Assembly: GCF_008704655.1 (NCBI RefSeq)
Contig: NZ_CP023688.1
Coordinates: 4,712,001-4,776,000, forward strand
Length of the DNA stretch: 64,000 bases
Direction: 5' to 3'
DNA from: Streptomyces rimosus
Lineage (GTDB): Bacteria; Actinomycetota; Actinomycetes; Streptomycetales; Streptomycetaceae
The notes beneath the pieces were generated by a model. That model had not been told where the DNA came from, did not search any database, and was given only the letters and a program-made list of their open reading frames with translations. This document shows, piece by piece, positions 31,684-40,603 of the stretch (position 1 is its first letter; every line of letters starts with the position of its first letter). The translations under genes were made by a program, and so were the position numbers.

Positions 31684-32820
31684 GTGCGAAACGATCTGAG
31701 ATCCCCGGACCGTCAGCCGCTCCTCCCGGTCGCCGCCCGCCGCGCCGCGGCCTGGTGCGGAGTGGGACTGCTCGTCGCCGCCGTGGTGGCCGTCGGCGTC
31801 TGGCTGTGTGTGCTGCTGAGCGCCGCCGTCACCCCCGTGCTGCTGGCGCTGCTCGGCAGCGCGCTGCTCGGGCCGGTCTACCGGCGACTGGTGGCGATGA
31901 AACTCAACCAGTCGCTGGCCGCCGGGCTGACCTGCGCGCTGCTGGTCGTGGTGGTCGGCGGCGCCGGCTACATCGTCGTCAGCGCGCTGATCGACACCGG
32001 GGACCAGATCCTCGCCTCGCTCAAGGACGCCGCCAAGGAGGTGTCCCGGCACTTCGGCGCCGCGGGCACGTCACTGGACGACATCGTCTCGAACGCCAAG
32101 CCCTTCATAGGGAAGTTCGGCGGCACCGCGGCCAGTGGCCTGCTGGAAGGCGTCGGCGTCGTCGCGGCCACACTCGCCGCATCCGTGCTGGCCCTGTTCC
32201 TGACCTTCTTCTTCCTGCGCGACTCCGACAAGGCCGTGCGCGCGCTGCACGACTGGGCGCCCGGCGAGTCGGGGCCGGGCCTGGAACAGATGGCCCGCCG
32301 CGGCTTCCAGGCCATCGAGGGCTTCATGCGCGGTACGACGCTGATCGCGCTGATCGACGCCGTCGGCATCACCATCGGCCTGCTGATCCTCCAGGTGCCC
32401 GGCGCGGTCGGCCTGGGCGCGCTGGTCTTCGTCGGCGCCTACATCCCGTACCTGGGCTCCTTCCTGTCCGGCTCGGTGGCCGTGCTGGTCGCGTTCGCCG
32501 ACGACCGCGGCCCAGCCATCGCCCTGTGGACCCTGGGCATCGTCCTGGTGGTGTTCTTCCTGGAGGGCCACATCCTCCAGCCGATCGTGCAGAGCCGTAC
32601 GGTCCAGATGCACCCGGCGATCGTGATGCTGGCGATCACCGCGGGCGCCAGCGTCGCCGGGGTGATGGGCATGCTGCTGTCCGTACCGCTGACCGCGGCG
32701 GCCTTCGGCGTGCTCTCGGAGCTGCGCCGGCACTACGCGGCGGGCTCGGGCAGCGAATCGTCGGAGAAGGCGTCCAGGTCCGGCAGCGACGGCTCGGCGC
32801 CGTCCGCCGCGTCCTCGTAG
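31684..32820 (+). CDS. AI-2E/PerM family membrane transporter
   Basis: A 378-aa protein with about 8 transmembrane helices in the AI-2E (TqsA/PerM) pattern: paired N-terminal helices (GLLVAAVVAVGVWLCVLLS, TPVLLALLGSALLGPVYRRL), a soluble loop with helices around residues 90-150, then FLTFFFLRDSDKAVRALHDW, FVGAYIPYLGSFLSG and the conserved VFFLEGHILQPIVQSR. Members export small molecules or act as Na+/H+ antiporters; the substrate is unknown. The GTG start lacks clear spacing from its GGCAGG site. The Ser-rich last 29 codons overlap the convergent phosphatase gene by 88 bp. Confidence 0.92.
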   Translation: MRNDLRSPDRQPLLPVAARRAAAWCGVGLLVAAVVAVGVWLCVLLSAAVTPVLLALLGSALLGPVYRRLVAMKLNQSLAAGLTCALLVVVVGGAGYIVVSALIDTGDQILASLKDAAKEVSRHFGAAGTSLDDIVSNAKPFIGKFGGTAASGLLEGVGVVAATLAASVLALFLTFFFLRDSDKAVRALHDWAPGESGPGLEQMARRGFQAIEGFMRGTTLIALIDAVGITIGLLILQVPGAVGLGALVFVGAYIPYLGSFLSGSVAVLVAFADDRGPAIALWTLGIVLVVFFLEGHILQPIVQSRTVQMHPAIVMLAITAGASVAGVMGMLLSVPLTAAAFGVLSELRRHYAAGSGSESSEKASRSGSDGSAPSAASS

Positions 32821-34964
32821 AGCTCGAACCACGTCGACTTGCCGTCGCCGCGCGGGTCCACGCCCCACGCGCCGGCCAGCAGCTCCATCAGCACCAGGCC
32901 GCGCCCCGAGGACGCCAGCTCGCCCGGGGTGCGGCGGTGCGGCAGCTCGTCGCTGCCGTCCGCCACGTCGACCCGGATACGGCGCTGTCCCGGCACCCCG
33001 GTGATCTCCGCGACCAGCAGCGCGTCGCCGTCCGTGTGCATCAGGACGTTGGTGACCATCTCGGAGACCATCAGGACGGCGGAGTCCACCTGGTCCTCGT
33101 CGGCCCAGTCGTGCAGCACGTCGCGCACCTGGCGGCGCGCCTCCGCTATCCGCTCGGGCTCGGACTGCCGCACGGTGAGCACCGTACGGCGTACGGGCCG
33201 GTGCGCCGCCGTGCCGCCGCTGCCCACCCCGCAGCTGCCGCCCTCGCGGCACAGCAGCAGCATCGCTATGTCGTCCTCGCGCCGGTCCACGAACGGGCCG
33301 GTGGTGTGGTACGAGGACGGGCCGTGCACGGCCTGTACGAGGGCGTCGGCCAGCCGCTCCAGGCCCGCGGCGTCCTCCAGGGCCGGCGCCACCACCCGCT
33401 CGGTGGGCTCGCCGTGCACGTCCTCGGCCCCGTACGTCTCGATCACGTGCCGCAGCCGGGCCCAGCCCGACTCCAGGTCGTGCCCGCCGGTCTCGATCAG
33501 CCCGTCCGTACAGACCAGCATCGTCTCGCCGGGCTCCAGGACGAGCCGGGTGGTGGGGTAGTCGGTGTCCGGCACGATGCCCAGCGGCAGGCCGCCCGCG
33601 GTGGGCCGGACGAGCACGGTGCCGTCGGCCATCCGGATGGTCGGGTCGGGGTGCCCGGCCCGCGCGATGTCCAGCAGGCCGGTGGCCGGGTCCACCTCGA
33701 TGTACAGGCAGGTGGCGAAGCGCGGGTCCTCGCCGCCGAACTCGGTGTCGTTGATCCCGGACAGGAAGCGGGAGGCGCGGGAGAGCACCGCGTCCGGGTG
33801 GTGGCCCTCGGAGGCGTAGGCGCGCAGGGCGATCCGCAGCTGCCCCATCAGGCCCGCCGCCCGTACGTCATGGCCCTGGACATCGCCGATGACCAGCGCG
33901 ATCCGGCCGGACGGCAGCGTGATCATGTCGTACCAGTCGCCGCCGACCTCCAGCCCACCGCCGGTGGGCACATACCGCGCCGCCACCGTCATGCCCGGGA
34001 TGTCCGGCTGCACGGTCGGCATCATGCTGCGCTGGAGGCCGTCGGTCAGCTCACGCCGCGACTCCTGGTCGCCGGCGCGGGCCAGCGCCTGGGCGAGCAT
34101 CCGGGCGACGGTGGTCAGCACCGCGCGCTCGTCGGGCGTGAAGGCGACCGGGGTGCCGAAGCCGGCCATCCAGGCGCCGATCGTGCGGCCCGCGCTGACC
34201 AGCGGCAGAAAGGCCCAGGACGTGCGGTTGAAGGGCTCGGCGAGCGGCCAGGTGGCGGGGTAGCGGCGGCGGTAGGACTCGGGGGTGGGCAGGTAGATGG
34301 CGCGGCCGGTCCGTATCACCTCGGCGGCCGGGTACTCGGTGTCCAGCGGCATGTCGACGAAGGGCTCGATGTCGCCCTGCTGGTGTCCGTGGTGGCCGAT
34401 GACGGAGATCCGGTCGCCCTCGATGCCGAAGACCGCCAGGCCGTCCGGGCTGAAGCCGGGCATGGACAGGCCCGCTGCGACGCGCAGCACCTCGGCCGTG
34501 GAGTGCGCCTCGGCCAGCGCGCGGCCCGCGTCCAGCAGGAACGCCTCGCGGGAGCGGCGCCAGTCGCCGGTGACCGGGGCGTGCGGGGAGGCGGTGCCGG
34601 GCTGTGTCTCGGGGATCTCCTGGACGGTGCCGACCAGCTCGTAGTCCGTGTGGTCGGTCTCGCTGCGCAGGAAGGCGCGGGAGCGGCTGCGCACGATGCG
34701 CAGCACCCGGCCCTCGCTGTCCATCACCCGCAGCCGGGCCTCGGCGATGGTGCTCTCGGTGACGGCGAGGTTGACGATGCCGGTGATCTCGGCGAAGTCG
34801 GCCGGGTGAAGGTGGGAGCGCACCGCCGCCTCGGACAGCTCGACGGGCTCCGCGGGCAGCCCCAGCAGCCGGGCGGTCTCGGCGTCGAGGGTCACCTGTC
34901 CCGAGACGTTGTCCCAGCGCCACAGGCCGGTCGCGGTGGCGGCCAGGAGGTCCTTGGTGCGCAT
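32733..34964 (-). CDS. PAS-GAF-SpoIIE phosphatase-HATPase multidomain regulator
   Basis: A 743-aa protein: PAS at about 1-115, GAF at about 140-300, PP2C/SpoIIE phosphatase at about 320-570 with metal motifs VGGDWYDM and VIGDVQGHDV and the late RREDDIAMLLL aspartates, and HATPase_c at about 600-725 (VSEMVTNVLMHTDGD, SSGRGLVLMELLAGAWG). This phosphatase-plus-kinase layout is typical of Streptomyces regulators that switch anti-sigma-factor antagonists by dephosphorylation, in response to a ligand or redox signal sensed by PAS/GAF. The sigma factor is unknown. It overlaps the convergent transporter gene by 88 bp at the 3' end. Confidence 0.95.
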   Translation of the reverse strand: MRTKDLLAATATGLWRWDNVSGQVTLDAETARLLGLPAEPVELSEAAVRSHLHPADFAEITGIVNLAVTESTIAEARLRVMDSEGRVLRIVRSRSRAFLRSETDHTDYELVGTVQEIPETQPGTASPHAPVTGDWRRSREAFLLDAGRALAEAHSTAEVLRVAAGLSMPGFSPDGLAVFGIEGDRISVIGHHGHQQGDIEPFVDMPLDTEYPAAEVIRTGRAIYLPTPESYRRRYPATWPLAEPFNRTSWAFLPLVSAGRTIGAWMAGFGTPVAFTPDERAVLTTVARMLAQALARAGDQESRRELTDGLQRSMMPTVQPDIPGMTVAARYVPTGGGLEVGGDWYDMITLPSGRIALVIGDVQGHDVRAAGLMGQLRIALRAYASEGHHPDAVLSRASRFLSGINDTEFGGEDPRFATCLYIEVDPATGLLDIARAGHPDPTIRMADGTVLVRPTAGGLPLGIVPDTDYPTTRLVLEPGETMLVCTDGLIETGGHDLESGWARLRHVIETYGAEDVHGEPTERVVAPALEDAAGLERLADALVQAVHGPSSYHTTGPFVDRREDDIAMLLLCREGGSCGVGSGGTAAHRPVRRTVLTVRQSEPERIAEARRQVRDVLHDWADEDQVDSAVLMVSEMVTNVLMHTDGDALLVAEITGVPGQRRIRVDVADGSDELPHRRTPGELASSGRGLVLMELLAGAWGVDPRGDGKSTWFELYEDAADGAEPSLPDLDAFSDDSLPEPAA

Positions 34965-35138
34965 TGCATCACTTTAGGTGGGTTTGACGGGAGCCGACCA
35001 GTGCGGTGGGTACCGCGGCGGATACCTCTATCTTCGCATGTGGCGTTTGACGCGCACGCGTCAATCGGGGCCTCGGTCCGACCGGTAACCTGGAGCGGTT
35101 AACTCTCACACTCCAACTTGCGACGACTTGGATGAGCG

Positions 35139-36902
35139 ATGCATCGGTACCGGTCCCATAACTGTGGCGAGCTCCGAGCCGCGGACGTCGACACCGACGT
35201 CCGCCTCAGCGGCTGGCTGCACAATCGACGTGACCTGGGCGGCATCCTCTTCATCGATCTTCGCGACCACTACGGTCTGGTCCAGCTCGTCGCCCGCCCC
35301 GGCACCCCCGCCAACGAGGCGCTGTCCTCCCTGACCAAGGAGACCGTCGTCCGTATCGACGGCAAGGTCAGCGCGCGCGGCGCGGACAACGTCAACCCCG
35401 AGCTGCCCACCGGCGAGATCGAGGTCGAGGTCACCGAGGTCGAGGTGCTCGGCGCCGCCGAGCAGATCCCCTTCACGATCAACGCCGAGGACGGGGTCAA
35501 CGAGGAGAAGCGCCTCGAATACCGCTTCCTGGACCTGCGCCGCGAGCGGATGCACCGCAACCTGATGCTGCGCACCGCCGTCATCTCCGCCATCCGGCAC
35601 AAGATGACCGCGCTCGGCTTCAACGAGATGGCGACGCCGATCCTGTCCGCGACCTCCCCCGAGGGCGCCCGCGACTTCCTCGTCCCGTCCCGCCTGCACG
35701 CCGGCAAGTTCTACGCGCTGCCGCAGGCCCCGCAGCAGTTCAAGCAGCTGCTGATGATCGCGGGCTTCGACCGGTACTTCCAGATCGCGCCCTGCTTCCG
35801 CGACGAGGACGCCCGCGCGGACCGCTCGCCGGGCGAGTTCTACCAGCTCGACGTCGAGATGAGCTTCGTCGAGCAGGAAGACGTCTTCGGCCCGATCGAG
35901 CAGCTGATGACCGAGCTGTTCACCGAGTTCGGCGGCGGCCGCACGGTCACCTCGCCGTTCCCGCGCATCCCGTTCCGCGAGTCGATGCTCAAGTACGGCT
36001 CCGACAAGCCGGACCTGCGCGCCGAGCTGGAGCTCGTCGACGTCTCCTCGGTCTTCGCCGGTTCCGGCTTCAAGGCGTTCGCCGACAAGCACGTCCGCGC
36101 CCTGGCCGTGCCGGACACCGCCGACCAGCCGCGCAAGTTCTTCGACCAGATGGGTGACTTCGCCGTCCAGCAGGGCGCGAAGGGCCTGGCCTGGGTCCGT
36201 GTCGGCGAGTCGAACACTCTGACCGGTCCGATCGCCAAGTTCCTCACCGAGGACGACGTGAAGGCGCTGGTCGAGGCCCTGGACCTGAAGCCCGGCTCGG
36301 CGGTCTTCTTCGGCGCCGGCGAGTTCGACGAGGTCTCCAAGATCATGGGCGCGGTCCGCGTCGAGGCCGCCAAGCGCACCGGCCACTTCGTCGAGGGCGA
36401 GTTCCGCTTCTGCTGGATCGTCGACTTCCCGATGTTTGAGAAGGACGAGGACACCGGCAAGATCGAGTTCTCCCACAACCCGTTCTCCATGCCGCAGGGC
36501 GGCCTGGAAGCGCTGGAGACCAAGGACCCGCTGGACATCCTGGCCTGGCAGTACGACATCGTCTGCAACGGCGTCGAGCTGTCCTCCGGCGCCATCCGCA
36601 ACCACGAGCCGGAGGTCATGTACAAGGCCTTCGCCATCGCCGGCTACGACAAGGAGACCGTCGAGGCCGAGTTCGGCGGCATGCTCCGCGCCTTCAAGTT
36701 CGGCGCCCCGCCGCACGGCGGCATCGCCCCGGGCGTCGACCGCATCGTCATGCTCCTCGCCGACGAGCCCAACATCCGCGAAACCATCGCCTTCCCCCTC
36801 AACGGCAACGCCCAGGACCTGCTCATGGGCGCGCCGACGGAGGTCGACGAGTCGCGGCTGAAGGAGCTGCACCTGTCGATCCGCAAGCCGCAGGTGAAGT
36901 AG
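35139..36902 (+). CDS. aspS: Aspartate-tRNA ligase
   Basis: A 587-aa class II aminoacyl-tRNA synthetase of the long bacterial type. The N-terminal OB-fold anticodon-binding domain is [22 protein letters not shown]; class II motif 2 lies around [19 protein letters not shown]; the bacterial GAD insertion is at about 300-420; motif 3 is [17 protein letters not shown]. It charges tRNA-Asp (and possibly tRNA-Asn in organisms with a GatCAB route). ATG at 35139. Monocistronic, with a textbook terminator at 36919-36952. The divergent phosphatase gene begins 174 bp upstream. Confidence 0.98.
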   Translation: MHRYRSHNCGELRAADVDTDVRLSGWLHNRRDLGGILFIDLRDHYGLVQLVARPGTPANEALSSLTKETVVRIDGKVSARGADNVNPELPTGEIEVEVTEVEVLGAAEQIPFTINAEDGVNEEKRLEYRFLDLRRERMHRNLMLRTAVISAIRHKMTALGFNEMATPILSATSPEGARDFLVPSRLHAGKFYALPQAPQQFKQLLMIAGFDRYFQIAPCFRDEDARADRSPGEFYQLDVEMSFVEQEDVFGPIEQLMTELFTEFGGGRTVTSPFPRIPFRESMLKYGSDKPDLRAELELVDVSSVFAGSGFKAFADKHVRALAVPDTADQPRKFFDQMGDFAVQQGAKGLAWVRVGESNTLTGPIAKFLTEDDVKALVEALDLKPGSAVFFGAGEFDEVSKIMGAVRVEAAKRTGHFVEGEFRFCWIVDFPMFEKDEDTGKIEFSHNPFSMPQGGLEALETKDPLDILAWQYDIVCNGVELSSGAIRNHEPEVMYKAFAIAGYDKETVEAEFGGMLRAFKFGAPPHGGIAPGVDRIVMLLADEPNIRETIAFPLNGNAQDLLMGAPTEVDESRLKELHLSIRKPQVK

Positions 36903-36918
36903 GTCGTTCGTACGTGTG

Positions 36919-36952
36919 AAGGGCCCGCGATCACGGGATCGCGGGCCCTTTT
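36919..36952 (+). terminator. aspS terminator
   Basis: A 14-bp perfect stem (AAGGGCCCGCGATC and its complement) with loop ACGG is followed by TT. It lies 17 bp after the aspS stop. Confidence 0.92.
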
Positions 36953-37034
36953 GCGTGTCAGGGTCCGGGCGTGGAGGGAAACCGGAAGCGGCTCCGGCGG
37001 CAGCGGAGAAGCCCACATATGGAGGTCGGTCGGC

Positions 37035-37229
37035 ATGTCGGAACTTCTGCTGGAGGTCGACGACGAGGCGCTGGCGGAAGCCGCGAAGCTTCTCGGTACG
37101 AAGACCGAGAACGACACGGTCAACATGGCGTTGCTGGACGTGGTCAAGCGGCGTAACCGGGCCATGGCGCTTGCTGAGCTGCGCGACCTGGGAGCGAAGG
37201 GCGACTTCGACACGGGGTTCGCGCCCTAA
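37035..37229 (+). CDS. VapB-like (DUF2191) antitoxin-type protein
   Basis: A 64-aa protein: SELLLEVDDEALAEAAKLLGTKTENDTVNMALLDVVKRRNRA. This is the ribbon-helix-helix start and helix pattern of actinobacterial VapB/DUF2191 antitoxins, which normally repress their own operon and neutralise a VapC PIN nuclease. The ATG at 37035 has GGAGG about 9 nt upstream. No vapC follows. Instead a Uma2-type nuclease-fold gene begins 35 bp downstream in the same orientation. It may be an orphan antitoxin or the DNA-binding partner of the Uma2 protein. Confidence 0.85.
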   Translation: MSELLLEVDDEALAEAAKLLGTKTENDTVNMALLDVVKRRNRAMALAELRDLGAKGDFDTGFAP

Positions 37230-37264
37230 GCTGGACCTGAGCCAGTGCGTCGGGAGGACCTCCA

Positions 37265-37843
37265 GTGGACAGCAACATCAACGCGCTCATCAAGATGTGG
37301 CACGAGCAGGATATTCCCGATGGTCTGCGTGCCGAGCTGCTCGACGGCGAACTCGTCATGCAGGCGAATCCCGGGATCGTCCATGACCTCCCGGCCCGCA
37401 GCCTCGTCCGGCACACTCCGGAGCCTTTCGAGGCATGGAGCGAGCGCGGCATTTTGGTGGCCGATGATTACCGCCCCCGCGCCGATGCCGTCATCATCCG
37501 TGCTGAAGACCGCCCGGCCCCCGACTTCGCAGAAGCGGACTTGCCGCCGCAGATCGTCCTCGCCGTCGTCGAGACGGTCTCCACCACCCGTACGGCCATC
37601 AAGCGGGACTGGGAGGACAAGCGCGAGCGCTACGCCGAGGCCGGAATCCCCGTCTACTTGATCGTTGACCCCAACGACGCCACCTGGCACATCCTCCAGC
37701 TCGACGGCCGCCATTACGTCGAGACCGCGAAGGGCATCTTCGGCCAGGAGATCCCCCTGCCGGAGCCGATGGGTTTCACCGTACGGACGGCGGGCTGGCA
37801 CCCGTACGGCGGGACTGGCGGCACCGGCGGTACGTCCGCGTAG
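37265..37843 (+). CDS. Uma2 family (DUF820) PD-(D/E)XK nuclease-fold protein
   Basis: A 192-aa protein with the Uma2 layout: GLRAELLDGELVMQANPG at the N-terminus, the catalytic-type aspartate in YRPRADAVIIRA, VLAVVETVSTTRTAIKRDWEDK (the E and K of the E-x(n)-K motif), and YAEAGIPVYLIVDPNDATWHIL. The usual PD is present only as AD and ExK spacing is altered, so activity is uncertain. Uma2 proteins are abundant in Streptomyces and cyanobacteria, with unclear function. GTG at 37265, 35 bp after the VapB-like gene; the two are likely co-transcribed. Confidence 0.9.
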   Translation: MDSNINALIKMWHEQDIPDGLRAELLDGELVMQANPGIVHDLPARSLVRHTPEPFEAWSERGILVADDYRPRADAVIIRAEDRPAPDFAEADLPPQIVLAVVETVSTTRTAIKRDWEDKRERYAEAGIPVYLIVDPNDATWHILQLDGRHYVETAKGIFGQEIPLPEPMGFTVRTAGWHPYGGTGGTGGTSA

Positions 37844-37861
37844 GCGCCGCCCGCGCATGCC

Positions 37862-37896
37862 GAGGGCCCGGAACCGGTGACCGGTTCCGGGCCCTC
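37862..37896. terminator. Bidirectional terminator between Uma2 gene and metG
   Basis: A 16-bp perfect stem, GAGGGCCCGGAACCGG and its complement, with a 3-nt loop (TGA) lies between the convergent ends at 37843 and 37917. Confidence 0.9.
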
Positions 37897-37916
37897 GCGC
37901 TATGTCGTCGGCCTGC

Positions 37917-39626
37917 CTACTCCGCCGCCCCGAACCGCTCCCGGTACGACTCCAGGTCATCCTCCGTGATCTTCGCGAAGAGCACCGGCGGCACCGTGAA
38001 CGCCGTGCCGGCCGGGACCGAGGACAGTGCGCGGGCCTCGTCCGCCGTGACCCAGGCGGCCGTGTCGCCGTCCAGTGCGAACGCGCCGCGCATGGCCTTC
38101 GCGGCGGCCGGGATGAACGGCTCCGAGACGATCGCGTACAGGTGGATCAGGTTCATCGCGGTCCGCAGCGTCAGCGCCGCCGCTTCCTGGTCGGTCTTGA
38201 TCTCCAGCCAGGGGGCCTTCTCCTCCAGGTAGGAGTTGCCGGCGCTCCACAGCGCCCGCAGGGCCGCGGCCGCCTTGCGGAACTGGAGGGCCTCCATGTG
38301 GCCCTCGTACTCCGCCAGCAGCTCGGCGATCTGCTCGCCCAGCTTCGCCTCGGCCTCTCCGGCCGCCGCGCCCGCCGGCACCTCGTCACCGAAGCGCTTG
38401 CGGGAGAAGGACAGCACCCGGTTGACGAAGTTGCCGAGGGTGTCGGCCAGGTCCTTGTTGACCGAGGAGGAGAAGAGTTCCCAGGTGAAGGACGTGTCGT
38501 CGGACTCGGGCGCGTTGGCCACCAGGAAGTAGCGCCAGTAGTCGGCGGGCAGCAGCTCCAGCGCCGCGTCGGTGAAGATGCCGCGCCGCTGCGAGGTGGA
38601 GAACTTGCCGCCGTAGTACGTCAGCCAGTTGAACGCCTTGAGGAAGTCGACCTTCTTCCAGGGCTCGCGGGTGCCGAGCTGGGTGGCCGGGAACATCACC
38701 GAGTGGAACGGGACGTTGTCCTTGGCCATGAACTCCGTGTAGCGCACATCGTCGGCCTCGTACCACCACGACTTCCAGTCGCGGTTCGCCGGGTCCGCGT
38801 CCGCCCACTCCTTCGTCGAACCGATGTACTCGATCGGCGCGTCGAACCACACGTAGAAGACCTTGCCCTCGGCGGCCAGCTCCGGCCACACGTCGCCCGG
38901 CACCGGCACGCCCCAGTCCAGGTCACGGGTGATCGCGCGGTCGTGCAGGCCCTCGGTCAGCCACTTGCGGGCGATGGAGGAGGCCAGCGTCGGCCACTCG
39001 TCGCCCGCCTCGTCGATGAACTTCTCGACCTCGCCCTGGAGCTTGGACTGGAGCAGGAAGAGGTGCTTGGTCTCGCGCACCTCCAGGTCGCTGCTGCCGC
39101 TGATCGCCGAACGGGCGTCGATCAGATCGGTCGGGTCCAGGACGCGGGTGCAGTTCTCGCACTGGTCGCCGCGGGCCTTGTCGTAACCGCAGTGCGGGCA
39201 CGTGCCCACGATGTAGCGGTCCGGCAGGAAGCGGTCGTCGGCGACCGAGAAGACCTGGCGGATGGCCCGCTCCTCGATGAAGCCGTTCTCGTGGAGCTTG
39301 CGCGCGAAGTGCTGGGTCAGCTCCACGTTCTGCTGCGAGGAGCTGCGCCCGAAGTGGTCGAACCGCAGGTGGAAGCCGTCGTAGATGGCCTTCTGCGCTT
39401 CGTGCTGCTCGGCGCAGAACGCGGCGACCGACTGGCCGGCGTCCTTCGCGGCCAGCTCGGCGGGCGTGCCGTGCTCGTCCGTCGCGCAGATGTAGAGCAC
39501 ATCGTGCCCGCGCTGGCGCATATAGCGCGCGTACACGTCGGCCGGGAGCATGGACCCCACCATGTTGCCCAGGTGCTTGATCCCGTTGATGTACGGAAGG
39601 GCGCTGGTGATGAGGTGTCGAGCCAT
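37917..39626 (-). CDS. metG: Methionine-tRNA ligase
   Basis: A 569-aa class I synthetase. The HIGH-type motif is HLGN at about residues 18-21 ([18 protein letters not shown]). The zinc knuckle is [17 protein letters not shown] at about 145-161, the KMSKS-type loop is KFSTS in [15 protein letters not shown], and the helical anticodon-binding domain (about 400-550) includes [22 protein letters not shown]. It charges initiator and elongator tRNA-Met. There is no C-terminal tRNA-binding extension, as expected for this short actinobacterial form. The methyltransferase gene lies 135 bp upstream on the same strand. Confidence 0.98.
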   Translation of the reverse strand: MARHLITSALPYINGIKHLGNMVGSMLPADVYARYMRQRGHDVLYICATDEHGTPAELAAKDAGQSVAAFCAEQHEAQKAIYDGFHLRFDHFGRSSSQQNVELTQHFARKLHENGFIEERAIRQVFSVADDRFLPDRYIVGTCPHCGYDKARGDQCENCTRVLDPTDLIDARSAISGSSDLEVRETKHLFLLQSKLQGEVEKFIDEAGDEWPTLASSIARKWLTEGLHDRAITRDLDWGVPVPGDVWPELAAEGKVFYVWFDAPIEYIGSTKEWADADPANRDWKSWWYEADDVRYTEFMAKDNVPFHSVMFPATQLGTREPWKKVDFLKAFNWLTYYGGKFSTSQRRGIFTDAALELLPADYWRYFLVANAPESDDTSFTWELFSSSVNKDLADTLGNFVNRVLSFSRKRFGDEVPAGAAAGEAEAKLGEQIAELLAEYEGHMEALQFRKAAAALRALWSAGNSYLEEKAPWLEIKTDQEAAALTLRTAMNLIHLYAIVSEPFIPAAAKAMRGAFALDGDTAAWVTADEARALSSVPAGTAFTVPPVLFAKITEDDLESYRERFGAAE

Positions 39627-39761
39627 TGCCGGCTGCTCCCAAGTCGCTACGGTGAGTGAGGTTTTGTTCTACGGAACGTCAATATCGTACTGGACCGGTG
39701 TATGGCCACCGCGCCCGGTTTTCCCCGTACCGTACGTCCCTTGATCGCTCCGGCTCCGCGT

Positions 39762-40502
39762 TCAGGGCTTACGGGCGACGACCAGCCCCCAGCCGGGGCT
39801 GCCGTCCGGACGGCGGGCCGCTCCCCGTACCGGCATGACCTCCACGGCGAACCCGGCCGCGCGCAGGTCGGCGCGTACGGCCCCCAGCGACGAAGTCCGG
39901 TAGTACATGACGAACGGCGGACGCCACACCAGGTTCCGTACGCGCATCACCGCGTCGAAACCGAGCAGCGTCCAGTACAGCGCGGAGCGCGGGGGCGGCG
40001 GCGCGGCGATCGGAAAGGCGAAGATCCCGCCCGGCCGCAGGGCCCGGTGGACACCGGCGAAGACGGCGGCGCGCTCGGCGGGCAGGAAGTGGCCGAGGGC
40101 GCCGAAGGTGACGGCGAGGTCGAAGGCGGCGGTGAAGGGGAGGGCGCGGGCGTCGGCGCGGAGGTACGTGACGGCGGGCGTACGCGGGGGCCCGGCCACG
40201 GCCTGCCGGGCCGCCGTGAGCATCCCCGTACTGAAATCCACGCCGACGACACGCTCGCGGCACAGCGACCGCAGTACGCCGATACCCGCGCCCGTACCGC
40301 AGCACACGTCGAGCCCGGCCTCGAAGAGGCCCCCGGAGGGGCCGCGCCCCCGCAACGCCTCACCGGTCGCCTCAAGGATCCGGTCGGGAGTACGGAACGG
40401 CGTGTGGTCGAACTTCGGGGCCAGCAGGTCGTAGCCGCGCTCCACGGAGGAGAGGGCCTGCACGGTCAGCTCGCGGAGCGTGGGGCCCTGGGGAGAGAAC
40501 AC
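39762..40502 (-). CDS. Class I SAM-dependent methyltransferase
   Basis: A 246-aa Rossmann methyltransferase: SAM motif I GLDVCCGTGAGIGVL, acidic motif II VVGVDFSTGML, motif III-like DARALPFTAAFDLAVTFGALGHF, then HRALRPGGIFAFPI. The GTG at 40502 is used. The C-terminal VMYYRTSSLGAVRADLRAAGFAVEVM is typical of small-molecule methyltransferases (UbiE/Methyltransf_11 group). The substrate is unknown, and no biosynthetic partner is adjacent. Confidence 0.9.
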   Translation of the reverse strand: MFSPQGPTLRELTVQALSSVERGYDLLAPKFDHTPFRTPDRILEATGEALRGRGPSGGLFEAGLDVCCGTGAGIGVLRSLCRERVVGVDFSTGMLTAARQAVAGPPRTPAVTYLRADARALPFTAAFDLAVTFGALGHFLPAERAAVFAGVHRALRPGGIFAFPIAAPPPPRSALYWTLLGFDAVMRVRNLVWRPPFVMYYRTSSLGAVRADLRAAGFAVEVMPVRGAARRPDGSPGWGLVVARKP

Positions 40503-40603
40503 GGGGTCAGGGTACTGAGTTGGGGGCGCTTGCGTGGGGGGTGCCCACCGGCACGCCCCGTATCACCACCGGCAAAACGGGCCTTACGGGGTCCCCGCCG
40601 CCT

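Noticed and set aside
31644..35102. Plus-strand open frame of over 1150 codons across the AI-2E and phosphatase genes
   Set aside because: Wrong-frame shadow of the AI-2E gene and antisense shadow of the phosphatase gene; no domain, biased composition.
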